Positions 16,775 to 25,236 of a stretch of 64,000 nucleotides of DNA are shown one piece after another. The DNA lies in contig CANEUH010000002.1 in NCBI GenBank assembly GCA_947441615.1, forward strand, positions 153,470 to 217,469, read 5' to 3'. The notes beneath the pieces were generated by a model, which was given only the letters and a program-made list of their open reading frames with translations, was not told the origin of the DNA and did no database searches. The position numbers and the translations under genes were made by a program. This DNA comes from Bacteriovoracaceae bacterium. GTDB taxonomy: Bacteria > Bdellovibrionota > Bacteriovoracia > Bacteriovoracales > Bacteriovoracaceae. The first letter of the stretch is position 1; every line of letters begins with the position of its first letter.

Positions 16775-19700
16775 ATGGAACGCGAAACCGCACCACAAAC
16801 CGAAAACTTTTCATTTTCCCAAGCTGAAAGGAACATCTTAAAGTTTTGGCAAGAAAAAGAAATTTTTAAAAAATCTCTTGAGAAAACAAAAAAAGGGAAA
16901 AACTATATTTTCTACGATGGACCTCCCTTTGCGACAGGTCTCCCTCACCACGGACATATTGTTGCCTCAACTCTTAAAGACGTGGTCCCAAGATACTTCA
17001 CGATGAAGGGATATTATGTTGATCGCCGCTTTGGTTGGGATTGTCATGGTCTACCAATTGAGCAAGAAATTGATAAAAAGTTTCAGATGTCTGCAAGTGA
17101 TTTTGTCGCCCAATATGGAGTTAAAAAGTACAACGATGAATGCCGAGGAATTGTTGACCGCTATGTAAACGAATGGGAAAAAACAATTGGTCGCCTTGGT
17201 CGTTGGGTCGATTTTAAAAATGATTATAAAACGATGGATCTCACATTCATGGAGTCCACTTGGTGGGTTTTTAAATCTATTTGGGATAAAGGACTCATCT
17301 ATCAAGGAAATAAGATTGTTCCTTATTCGCCCGCCCTACAAACTGCTCTTTCAAACTTTGAAGCTGGTCAAAATTATCAAGACATCCAAGACCCAGCGAT
17401 CACAATTCTTTTCAGAACAAAAAAAGACCCTAACACTTACTTGGCCGCATGGACAACAACACCTTGGACTCTACCATCCAATCTTTCTCTCTGTGTGCAT
17501 CCAGAAATTGAATATGTAAAAGTTAAAGACCTTGAAAAAAATATTTATATCATCATGGCAAAATCTCGCCTTGAAGCTTTCAAGAAAGTATTCAAATACG
17601 AAGAAGTTGAAACCATGACTGGAGCACAGTTAAAAGGAACTCAATATGAGCCTCTTTTCCCTTATTACTCTGAGCTTGAAAAGAAAGGCTATTTTGTTGT
17701 TTTAAATGATGAATATGTTACGACTGGAGATGGTACTGGAATAGTTCATCAAGCTCCAGGTTTTGGTGAAGACGATAACCGAGTGATGAAAGCTGCAGGA
17801 CTAACTGAAGTCGTTGTTCCACTTGATCCATCAGCAAAATTTGTCATGCCAGTAAAAGATTTTGAAGGAAAGTTCATCAAAGACGCTGACAAGGATATTA
17901 TTAAAAACTTGAAAGATCGTGGTCAGCTCCTTCATCAATCGACTCTCGTTCACAGTTATCCAATGTGCTACAGAACAGATACCCCCCTTATTTACCGAGC
18001 GATGCCTCAGTGGTATCTCGCAGTTGAAAAGATCAAAGATAAAATGATTAAGGCCAATGAACAAATCACTTGGGTTCCAGAGACAATCAAAGAGGGTCGC
18101 TTTGGAAAGTGGCTTGAAAATGCCAGAGACTGGGCCATCTCCCGTACCCGCGTTTGGGGGACTCCACTTCCGATATGGATCAATGACAAGAATGGTAAAA
18201 CCATTTGCATGGGCTCCATTGCTGATCTTGAAAAATATACGGGAGTGAAAGTAAAAGATCTTCATAGAGAATATGTTGATGATCTTCATTTTACGATTCC
18301 CGGAGAAGAAGGAACGTACAAAAGGATACCTGAAGTTTTAGACTGTTGGTTTGAATCTGGATCAATGCCTTACTCTCAACTCCACTACCCTTTTGAAAAT
18401 CAAGACGTTTTTAAAGATGGATTCCCTGCTGAATTTATTGCTGAAGGTCTCGATCAAACGAGAGGTTGGTTCTATACACTTACCGTTTTATCAGCGGCAC
18501 TTTTTGATAAACCTGCTTTTAAAAACGTCATCGTTAACGGAATGGTTTTAGCTGCAGATGGTAAGAAGATGAGTAAACGTCTTCGTAACTACACCCCACC
18601 AGATGAATTGATTGAAAATTTTGGAGCAGATGCCCTAAGACTCTTTCTTATTAACTCAGGTCTAGTGAAGGCCGAGGAGTTGAGATTCACTGACGAAGGT
18701 GTGAAGGACATGGTTCGCCGCGCTCTTCTTCCTTGGTATAATTCATTTAAATTCTTTTCTACCTATGCCCAAGTGGACGGCTTTAAAGCGTCTAAAGATG
18801 GACATCTTGCAACCGATAATATTCTAGATCAGTGGCTTTTATCTAAACTTCAGACTCTCGTTAAAAATGTTAATCATGAAATGCAAAACTACCGTCTCTA
18901 TAATGTTGTTCCTGAATTATTCAATTTCATTGAAGACTTAACGAACTGGTATATCCGACTTAACCGTCGACGCTTCTGGGAAGAAGGAATGACCCCAGAT
19001 AAGACGGCCGCCTATTCAACTCTATATACGACACTTGAAAGCCTATCTCGCTTAATGGCACCATTTGCTCCATTTTTGGCTGATCATATATACCAAGAGT
19101 TAAAAGGTTTTGGTGGCAATACAGAAGAGTCAGTCCATCTATGTTCTTTCCCTGAAGCCGATGAAACACGGATCAATTCGACTCTAGAGATCGCAGTTGG
19201 AAGAATGCAGCAGGTTGTTTTACTAGGAAGACAAAAAAGAATTAATGAGGGAGTAAAAGTAAAGACACCTCTTAATACACTTAAAGTGATCCATCAGGAT
19301 CAAGATCTCTTAAAAGAGATGAGTAAACTTGAGGAATATATCAAGATTGAACTTAATATAAAAAACATTCAGTACTTAACAAATGAATCTGATTTTGTTG
19401 TTCTTTCTGCAAAACCAAATCTTCCAGTACTTGGAAAAAAACTTGGGAAAGAGATGGGTGCCTTTAAACCTCTTATTGAGAAGCTATCATCTGTAGATGT
19501 GCAACGAATTGAGAATGGAGAGAAGGTCAAAATTAATAATGTGGATTTTGACGCCAGTGAAATTCTTGTCTTTAGAAATGCGAAACCTGGAACTCAGGCC
19601 GTAACGAATCGACTTATAACGATCGATTTAGATTGTACTCTTGATCAAAATCTTATTGATGAGGGTCTGGCGAGAGAAATGGTGAACAGGATTCAAAAAA

Positions 19701-19912
19701 CGCGCAAAGATTCTAATTTTAACGTCGCAGACAGAATTGAAGTTACAATATTCACAACACCTGAGCTGGCGAAAATTTTTGACAAGTATAATAGCTATAT
19801 CTCATCAGAAACACTCATGGTAAATGGGAGTCTTTCCTCTTCCAAATTAACTGGTGCCATGACTCATGAAATTGATGACGCCAGTTTTGATGTTTTAGCA
19901 AAAAAGGTTTAA
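16775..19912 (+). CDS. ileS: Isoleucyl-tRNA synthetase, eukaryotic-type
   Basis: IleS charges tRNA-Ile with isoleucine in the cytosol. The class I signatures are PHHGH (57-61, HIGH-like) and KKMSKR (about 597-602, KMSKS). The sequence FYDGPPFATGLPHHGH and the DRRFGWDCHGLP segment match the eukaryotic-type (IleS2) branch rather than the ordinary bacterial type, as does the length of 1045 residues. The start at 16775 follows TGGAGA; longer forms would run through the FecR-gene promoter region. A secreted gene overlaps the stop by 1 nt. Confidence 0.97.
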   Translation: MERETAPQTENFSFSQAERNILKFWQEKEIFKKSLEKTKKGKNYIFYDGPPFATGLPHHGHIVASTLKDVVPRYFTMKGYYVDRRFGWDCHGLPIEQEIDKKFQMSASDFVAQYGVKKYNDECRGIVDRYVNEWEKTIGRLGRWVDFKNDYKTMDLTFMESTWWVFKSIWDKGLIYQGNKIVPYSPALQTALSNFEAGQNYQDIQDPAITILFRTKKDPNTYLAAWTTTPWTLPSNLSLCVHPEIEYVKVKDLEKNIYIIMAKSRLEAFKKVFKYEEVETMTGAQLKGTQYEPLFPYYSELEKKGYFVVLNDEYVTTGDGTGIVHQAPGFGEDDNRVMKAAGLTEVVVPLDPSAKFVMPVKDFEGKFIKDADKDIIKNLKDRGQLLHQSTLVHSYPMCYRTDTPLIYRAMPQWYLAVEKIKDKMIKANEQITWVPETIKEGRFGKWLENARDWAISRTRVWGTPLPIWINDKNGKTICMGSIADLEKYTGVKVKDLHREYVDDLHFTIPGEEGTYKRIPEVLDCWFESGSMPYSQLHYPFENQDVFKDGFPAEFIAEGLDQTRGWFYTLTVLSAALFDKPAFKNVIVNGMVLAADGKKMSKRLRNYTPPDELIENFGADALRLFLINSGLVKAEELRFTDEGVKDMVRRALLPWYNSFKFFSTYAQVDGFKASKDGHLATDNILDQWLLSKLQTLVKNVNHEMQNYRLYNVVPELFNFIEDLTNWYIRLNRRRFWEEGMTPDKTAAYSTLYTTLESLSRLMAPFAPFLADHIYQELKGFGGNTEESVHLCSFPEADETRINSTLEIAVGRMQQVVLLGRQKRINEGVKVKTPLNTLKVIHQDQDLLKEMSKLEEYIKIELNIKNIQYLTNESDFVVLSAKPNLPVLGKKLGKEMGAFKPLIEKLSSVDVQRIENGEKVKINNVDFDASEILVFRNAKPGTQAVTNRLITIDLDCTLDQNLIDEGLAREMVNRIQKTRKDSNFNVADRIEVTIFTTPELAKIFDKYNSYISSETLMVNGSLSSSKLTGAMTHEIDDASFDVLAKKV

Positions 19913-20688
19913 TGAAAATAGTTTTAGCGCTGATTTTATTTCTATCAACTCACGTTCAGGCTCAAAGGAGTGTTGGACGTGAGTCATTTATGGTGAATGT
20001 AAAACCTGCCCTCAATAGTATCCTGAATGACTTTTACCAAATGATTGAACTCTTTCCCGAATTTCCAAAAAACATGACAGGAATTTTAAAAGAGCTAGAT
20101 TCCTTAACAATTGATAAAGAGGCGCTTAAGGCCAGTTGCCCTAGGACAATTAACACAACTTGCGCATCAACTGTTAACTCTTTGAGAGGTAAACTTTCAA
20201 AAATTAAGGTGATGTCTCTCAATCTACTTGGTCAGGGAAGTATGAGTAAGTCCCTCTACATTAGCAATCTCAGCGGCCATCGCCTGCTGACTGAATTTGA
20301 TTCAGAACTTGAGGAAGTGAAAGGACAACTAGATAACTCATCGTTCTTTCTCGCAGGTGGAGTGAAGAATAAAAAAGAAACATTTTATATTATTAAAGAG
20401 TTGGATGAATTAAACACTCTTCTTTCAATTGCTGTCGTAGAATTTGTTCCATATAACTATAAAGAAGACTTTAGGCACTTCTTTTTTAATTTTGTTCATC
20501 CTGTTCAACAGCAAATATCTAAAAATAATAATTTCGAGTTTCTGAACAGAAATATTAATTCTCTTAATTTTTCTATAAATCTCTTGAACCAAACACTTAC
20601 AAAAAAGAAAAAAACTCCTGAAGGAATGGGTCCATTTCTTGCGACCATCCACAATCGATGGAACAGTTTAATTAGATATTATTTTTAA
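19912..20688 (+). CDS. Secreted hypothetical protein
   Basis: This 258-residue protein carries a Sec signal (KIVLALILFLSTHVQAQ, cleavage near 17) and a helical mature part with a Cys pair (about residues 73 and 83). Family unknown. Its ATG shares a base with the ileS stop (TAATG), so its expression is tied to ileS although nothing suggests a shared function. It ends before the strong hairpin in front of the convergent rpsU. Confidence 0.75.
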   Translation: MKIVLALILFLSTHVQAQRSVGRESFMVNVKPALNSILNDFYQMIELFPEFPKNMTGILKELDSLTIDKEALKASCPRTINTTCASTVNSLRGKLSKIKVMSLNLLGQGSMSKSLYISNLSGHRLLTEFDSELEEVKGQLDNSSFFLAGGVKNKKETFYIIKELDELNTLLSIAVVEFVPYNYKEDFRHFFFNFVHPVQQQISKNNNFEFLNRNINSLNFSINLLNQTLTKKKKTPEGMGPFLATIHNRWNSLIRYYF

Positions 20689-20689
20689 T

Positions 20690-20719
20690 AAAAAAAAGGG
20701 CCCTCTGAAGAGGGCCCTT
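20690..20719 (-). terminator. Terminator of rpsU
   Basis: AAGGGCCCTC (20696-20705) and GAGGGCCCTT (20710-20719) form a 10-bp GC-rich stem with a TGAA loop. On the minus strand it is followed by a run of Ts, so it mainly ends rpsU; it may also stop read-through from the ileS side. Confidence 0.85.
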
Positions 20720-20724
20720 AGGAA

Positions 20725-20940
20725 TTAGTACTTAGAGCGAGTTTTGCCTCTAACGTCTGTCTTGCGACGACGCTTATCAGCGTTTTCAAGCTTCTCTTTC
20801 ATTTTAACAGAAGGCTTTTTGTACTCAGAGCGAGCGCGATATTCCTTAACGATCCCATAAGCATCACAGAGACGCTTAAATTTTTTAATCGCTTTTTCAG
20901 CAGGAAATCTGTCATCAATAGAAATTTCAATTGTAGACAT
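20725..20940 (-). CDS. rpsU: 30S ribosomal protein S21
   Basis: S21 is a small basic protein of the small ribosomal subunit that helps messenger RNA binding. The 71 residues begin S-T-I-E-I and carry F-P-A-E-K-A-I-K-K-F-K-R and the conserved Y-R-A-R-S-E-Y-K-K-P-S, then a basic tail with K-R-R-R-K. The start at 20940 is preceded by AAGGGGG; a longer in-frame reading would add nine residues and is unlikely. Confidence 0.95.
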   Translation of the reverse strand: MSTIEISIDDRFPAEKAIKKFKRLCDAYGIVKEYRARSEYKKPSVKMKEKLENADKRRRKTDVRGKTRSKY

Positions 20941-21004
20941 GCTCAAACACCCCCTTCCGCATATCATTAGAAAGCCGAAACAGCTTTAATTCAAAGATTG
21001 AAAA

Positions 21005-21033
21005 AAGTACCTTTTGCTGTCCATGACGTCAAC
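21005..21033 (-). promoter_or_regulatory. Possible rpsU promoter
   Basis: On the minus strand TTGACG (21028-21033) and TACTTT (21005-21010) are 17 nt apart, about 65 nt upstream of the rpsU start. The -35 is strong, the -10 weak (3 of 6). Confidence 0.4.
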
Positions 21034-21076
21034 CATAGACACTGTGCAAAATGCAATTTTTTTGGTAAATACAACC

Positions 21077-22315
21077 ATGCAATTAGATGCCTTCTCCCAA
21101 AATATTGATCATGATCTCCCATTGGCGGCAAAACTTCGTCCAAAAAGTCTGACTGATTTCTTTGGTCAGACAGGTATTCGCTCTCAACTTGAAAAACTTG
21201 TCTCCCATCCGAGGCACGTTATCTTCTGGGGCCCTCCTGGGACAGGAAAAACGACTCTTGCTCATATCATCTCTTCACAAATTGGTAGAGAAATTCAAGT
21301 CTTCAGTGCAGTAACAAGTGGTATCCCTGAGCTCAAAAGACTCATTCAAACAATGATGGATCAAAGAAGAGAATTTGGAAAAGAAAGTATCCTTTTTATA
21401 GATGAGATTCACCGTTTTAATAAATCTCAACAGGATGCTTTACTGCCATATCTTGAAAATGGAGACTTCCTTTTTATTGGGGCCACCACGGAGTATCCTC
21501 ACACCTCACTCAACAAGGCCCTCATTTCAAGAGTGTCTTTAATTGAATTAAAACAATTAAAGGTTGAGGAACTCACAGAAATTCTTCATCGTGGCATTAA
21601 TGACTTGGAACGCCCTGATCTTGAAGATTACGCCACTGATCTGGCCAAGCTTTCAAATGGAGACGCAAGATTTGCTCTCAATCAACTTGCTAGACTTTCA
21701 GCTTTTAATAAATCAGAGCTTCAAAATAAAGAAGAAGTTTTAAAAGAAATTTTTGAGCATGCTCGGCAATATGACAGGAATGCTAATCGTCATTATGATG
21801 TCATTTCTGCATTCATAAAATCAATACGAGGTTCAGATCCTGATGGAGCGTTGTTGTATTTAGCAATTATGCTCGATGGTGGCGAGGATCCAGAATTTAT
21901 CGCAAGACGCCTCATGATTCTTGCAAGTGAAGATGTGGGACTTGCGAACTCACAAGCGCTCCAAGTAACCACTAACGCCCACTATGTGGTAAAACAAATT
22001 GGAATGCCCGAAGCAAGAATAACTCTCTCCCACGCAACGGTTTTTCTCGCTCTTTCACCTAAATCAAATTCGGTCTATAAAGCAGTTGACTCAGCAATCG
22101 ATTATGTAAAAAAGAATCCAACCATAGAAGTCCCGGGACACCTTTCGAACGTTTCTCCAGAAAAAAAGAACTATAGGTACCCTCACTCTTATTCTGGTCA
22201 CTGGATTGATCAGCGCTATTTACCAATAGACGTAAATGAGTCTTTTTATAAATCTTCGACGAATGGATCTGAGAAAGTAATGGTTGAGAACTGGAAAGTC
22301 GTTACAAAGAAATAA
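21077..22315 (+). CDS. rarA: Replication-associated recombination protein A (AAA+ ATPase)
   Basis: RarA (MgsA) is a clamp-loader-like AAA+ ATPase that works at stalled replication forks. Walker A is GPPGTGKT (about 52-59), Walker B is ILFIDEIHRF, and sensor and lid segments include G-D-A-R-F-A-L-N-Q-L. The C-terminal MgsA domain contains HYDVISAFIKSIRGSDPDGA. The start at 21077 gives the usual short N-terminus before PLAAKLRP; an in-frame TTG at 21014 would lie in the promoter. 412 residues, usual length. Confidence 0.95.
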   Translation: MQLDAFSQNIDHDLPLAAKLRPKSLTDFFGQTGIRSQLEKLVSHPRHVIFWGPPGTGKTTLAHIISSQIGREIQVFSAVTSGIPELKRLIQTMMDQRREFGKESILFIDEIHRFNKSQQDALLPYLENGDFLFIGATTEYPHTSLNKALISRVSLIELKQLKVEELTEILHRGINDLERPDLEDYATDLAKLSNGDARFALNQLARLSAFNKSELQNKEEVLKEIFEHARQYDRNANRHYDVISAFIKSIRGSDPDGALLYLAIMLDGGEDPEFIARRLMILASEDVGLANSQALQVTTNAHYVVKQIGMPEARITLSHATVFLALSPKSNSVYKAVDSAIDYVKKNPTIEVPGHLSNVSPEKKNYRYPHSYSGHWIDQRYLPIDVNESFYKSSTNGSEKVMVENWKVVTKK

Positions 22316-22338
22316 AAAGGCCCTTCGAGAAGGGCCTT
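22316..22338. terminator. Bidirectional terminator between rarA and sucB
   Basis: AAGGCCCTT (22317-22325) and AAGGGCCTT (22330-22338) form a 9-bp stem with a CGAG loop. The minus strand reads into a T-run, which suits the E2 gene; the plus side ends with ATTC and is weaker. Confidence 0.8.
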
Positions 22339-22343
22339 ATTCA

Positions 22344-23633
22344 TTAGATTAAATTTTCTGGTTTCATTGTTTCAAGGTGATGCTTCACACTTGCAAGAAA
22401 CTTTGAGCCAAGCTCACCGTCAATCAGACGATGATCATAAGTATGAGTTCCGTACATCATCGAACGAATCACAATTGCATCATCTTCGCTAACCATGACT
22501 CTTTTCTTAATCACTCCTGTACAGAAAATTCCAACCTGAGGCTGAAGGATAACAGGAGTCGCGATAAGAGTTCCGAATGATCCATTATTTGTGAACGTAT
22601 AAGTTCCGCCAGACAAATCATCCATCGTTAATTTTTTTGTTTTTGCTTTGTTAGCAAGAATATCAAGCTGACGAGCGATACCAGTGAGATTTAAGTCTCC
22701 AGCATTTTTAATCACCGGAACGACTAGACCGTTCCCAGGTACTGCAACAGCACAACCTAAATGAATATCTTTCTTAATAACAATATTATCACCTTCGATA
22801 GAAGCATTGACCAATGGATGCTCTTTCAAGGCCTGCACAATCGCGTACAGGATAAAGTGTGAGTAAGTTAAGTTAATCCCCTCACGCTTTTTGAATTCAT
22901 TTTTAATTTTCTCACGACTCTTCACAAGATTAGTCATATCGATTTCATCGATAGAGTTCACATGTGGAGACGTTTGCTTTGAGATGACCATGTTCTTAGC
23001 AATGGCCTTTCTCATATTATCCATTGCGATAACTTCAACTCTATCAGACCCACGTAATTGTGGTACTCCAGACGGTGCCGCAGTGGCAGCAGGAGCTGAT
23101 TTGGCCGGAGCAGAAGCTACTGGAGCAGATTTTCCACGGTTCGCAATATAGGCTTCAAGATCTGATTTATTAACTCTTCCAGCAGCACCAGAACCCTTGA
23201 TGTGTTTAAGTTCAGAAAGAGCAACTCCAGCCTCTTTCGCCATCGCTTTAACAAGCGGAGTGTAAAAACGGAATCCCTCTTCTGCGACTTCGGCATGAAC
23301 CACAGGCGCAGGTGCAGAGGCGACAGGTTCTGATTTAGTAGCAGCTGGAGCTGGAGCTGAAGCTACCGGAGTAGATTCAACTTTCGCATTCATATCATCT
23401 TCAATGATGGCAATAGGACGACCAACATCAACCGTGGTCCCTTCTGGGAAAAGGAGTTGAACTATTTTCCCTTGAACAGGAGAAGGAATTTCTGACTCTA
23501 CTTTATCAGTAGAGATTTCAAGAAGGATGGCATCAAGCTCAATCACTTCACCTGGTTGCTTGTGCCATTTAGTAATGGTACCAGTCGTAATTGACTCTCC
23601 CATTTGCGGCATAACGACTTCAATTTTTGCCAT
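22344..23633 (-). CDS. 2-oxo acid dehydrogenase E2 (dihydrolipoyl acyltransferase)
   Basis: This is the core acyltransferase of a 2-oxo acid dehydrogenase complex. The lipoyl domain (about 1-77) carries the lipoylated lysine K44 in STDKVESE. An Ala/Pro-rich linker and an E3-binding domain (about 125-168, with P-L-V-K-A-M-A-K-E-A-G) precede the catalytic domain (about 205-429) with the active-site motif Y-D-H-R-L-I-D-G. The 429-residue, one-lipoyl layout fits succinyl (SucB) or branched-chain types; the adjacent gene is E3 but E1 is absent, so the oxo acid is not fixed. It lies 24 nt after lpdA. Confidence 0.9.
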   Translation of the reverse strand: MAKIEVVMPQMGESITTGTITKWHKQPGEVIELDAILLEISTDKVESEIPSPVQGKIVQLLFPEGTTVDVGRPIAIIEDDMNAKVESTPVASAPAPAATKSEPVASAPAPVVHAEVAEEGFRFYTPLVKAMAKEAGVALSELKHIKGSGAAGRVNKSDLEAYIANRGKSAPVASAPAKSAPAATAAPSGVPQLRGSDRVEVIAMDNMRKAIAKNMVISKQTSPHVNSIDEIDMTNLVKSREKIKNEFKKREGINLTYSHFILYAIVQALKEHPLVNASIEGDNIVIKKDIHLGCAVAVPGNGLVVPVIKNAGDLNLTGIARQLDILANKAKTKKLTMDDLSGGTYTFTNNGSFGTLIATPVILQPQVGIFCTGVIKKRVMVSEDDAIVIRSMMYGTHTYDHRLIDGELGSKFLASVKHHLETMKPENLI

Positions 23634-23656
23634 ATAAATACTCCTCGTAATTTAAA

Positions 23657-25048
23657 TTATAAGTTAAGTGCTCTACCCTTCGCTGCCATAACGGCCTCAC
23701 CTAAAAACTCTCCCAGAGTTGGGTGCGGGTGAACTGTTGCAAATATTTCTTCATCAATACCTTCCATCGTTCTAAAAAGGACGTATTCATGAATAAGCTC
23801 CGTCGCATTTGTTCCAACAATATGGGCCCCAAGAAGTTCACCATACTTGCCAGTAAGTACCTTGATAAAGCCTGTATTCTCGTTAGATGCAATCGCTTTC
23901 CCATTGGCCATGAATGGTGCTTTACCAACTTTATACTCAATTCCTTTCTCTTTTAGCGCGCGTTCAGTGAAACCAACAGACGCCACTTGAGGCTGACAGT
24001 AAGTGCATCCTGGAATATTCATTTTATCAATGGCGTGCGGATGCATACCGGCCAAATGTTCAGCAGCAACTACACCTTCATGAGAAGCCGCGTGAGCAAG
24101 TAGTGGAGGTCCTGAAACGTCTCCTATGGCATAAATGCCTTTAACAGAAGTCTCAAACATTGGATTAACTGAAATGAATCCTTTTTCAGTCTTAACACCA
24201 ATTTTTTCAAGCCCAAAACCATCAATCACACCAGTCATTCCAACAGCGATAAGACCCATTTCAAATTTATGTTCTTCTTTTTTACCAGCATGAGTTACCG
24301 TGAACGTCACGTCATTGCCGTTATTCTTAGCTGTTATCCCCTCGATACCAAGTTGAAGTTTGATACCGTGTTTTTTATAGGCTTTTTCAACTTCCACTGA
24401 ACAGTCAGTATCTTCAATAGGAAGAAGATTTTTTTGCATTTCAAAGATAGTCACTTCTACACCAAAAGCATTCCAAAAATAAGCAAACTCGACACCGATG
24501 GCACCAGCACCAACGATACCGACAGATTTAGGAAGTTTCTCTACTTTCAAAGCTTCCCAAGCACCAAGAAGGCGCTTTCCATCATGCTCAAGTCCAGGAA
24601 ATGTCCGGTACTTTGCCCCAGTAGCGATGATGGCATTGGTAAAAGTCACTTCCTCTTTTTTACCGTCTGTGAGCTCTACTTCAATCGACTTAGCAGATTT
24701 AAAAGTTCCCTTGCCGCTAATCACTTCGATTTTATTTTTCTTCATAAGAAAAGCGATGCCCTTAGACATGTTTTCAGCAATCGTATTAGCGCGTTTGACA
24801 GCGACAGTCGCATCAAGGCCCTTGAGCTCGACATTAATTCCAAGGGATTTCATATCGTGAATTTCGTGAACTGAGTGAGCAGACTTTAAAAGTGCCTTTG
24901 TTGGGATACATCCGCGATTCAAACAAACTCCGCCAAGTTTATCGGCTTCAATGATCGCTACTTTCTTTCCCAGTTGTGAGGCACGGATTGCGGCCACGTA
25001 ACCACCGGGACCAGCACCAAGAACGACAACATCAAATGATTTGGCCAT
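23657..25048 (-). CDS. lpdA: Dihydrolipoyl dehydrogenase (E3)
   Basis: E3 is a flavoprotein that reoxidises the lipoyl groups of E2 with NAD+. The FAD-binding GAGPGGY (11-17), the redox cysteine pair C42 and C47 in GGVCLNRGCIPTKA, the NAD-binding GAGAIGVEFA and the C-terminal HPHPTLGE catalytic His-Glu dyad are all present. 463 residues, normal length. It is the first gene of an E3-E2 operon, with AAGGAAGG as ribosome site. Confidence 0.96.
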   Translation of the reverse strand: MAKSFDVVVLGAGPGGYVAAIRASQLGKKVAIIEADKLGGVCLNRGCIPTKALLKSAHSVHEIHDMKSLGINVELKGLDATVAVKRANTIAENMSKGIAFLMKKNKIEVISGKGTFKSAKSIEVELTDGKKEEVTFTNAIIATGAKYRTFPGLEHDGKRLLGAWEALKVEKLPKSVGIVGAGAIGVEFAYFWNAFGVEVTIFEMQKNLLPIEDTDCSVEVEKAYKKHGIKLQLGIEGITAKNNGNDVTFTVTHAGKKEEHKFEMGLIAVGMTGVIDGFGLEKIGVKTEKGFISVNPMFETSVKGIYAIGDVSGPPLLAHAASHEGVVAAEHLAGMHPHAIDKMNIPGCTYCQPQVASVGFTERALKEKGIEYKVGKAPFMANGKAIASNENTGFIKVLTGKYGELLGAHIVGTNATELIHEYVLFRTMEGIDEEIFATVHPHPTLGEFLGEAVMAAKGRALNL

Positions 25049-25088
25049 TTCGACCTTCCTTTATTGAATCAAGTATAAATGTGCCGAA

Positions 25089-25118
25089 ATCATGGACTTT
25101 ACGCTCTGCACTTGTCAA
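25089..25118 (-). promoter_or_regulatory. Possible lpdA-sucB promoter
   Basis: On the minus strand TTGACA (25113-25118) is a perfect -35 and CATGAT (25089-25094) a possible -10 at 18 nt, about 40 nt upstream of the lpdA start. The -10 is weak (4 of 6). Confidence 0.4.
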
Positions 25119-25236
25119 TGAATACCAAGTATTGTCTGAGGGGATATTAAGACAATCTGACAGCTAAATGAAGCGACCTTTCAAGGGTTTAATTTAGACT
25201 TCTTACAATGAGTGATTCTTTGACACCAATGGAGGA

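Noticed and set aside
21015..21042. Plus-strand promoter for rarA (TTGCTG and TAGACA)
   Set aside because: The -10 matches only three of six bases and the region overlaps the better minus-strand signal.
24434..24874. A 146-codon plus-strand frame inside lpdA
   Set aside because: It lies wholly in the antisense strand of lpdA, and no start or domain supports it.
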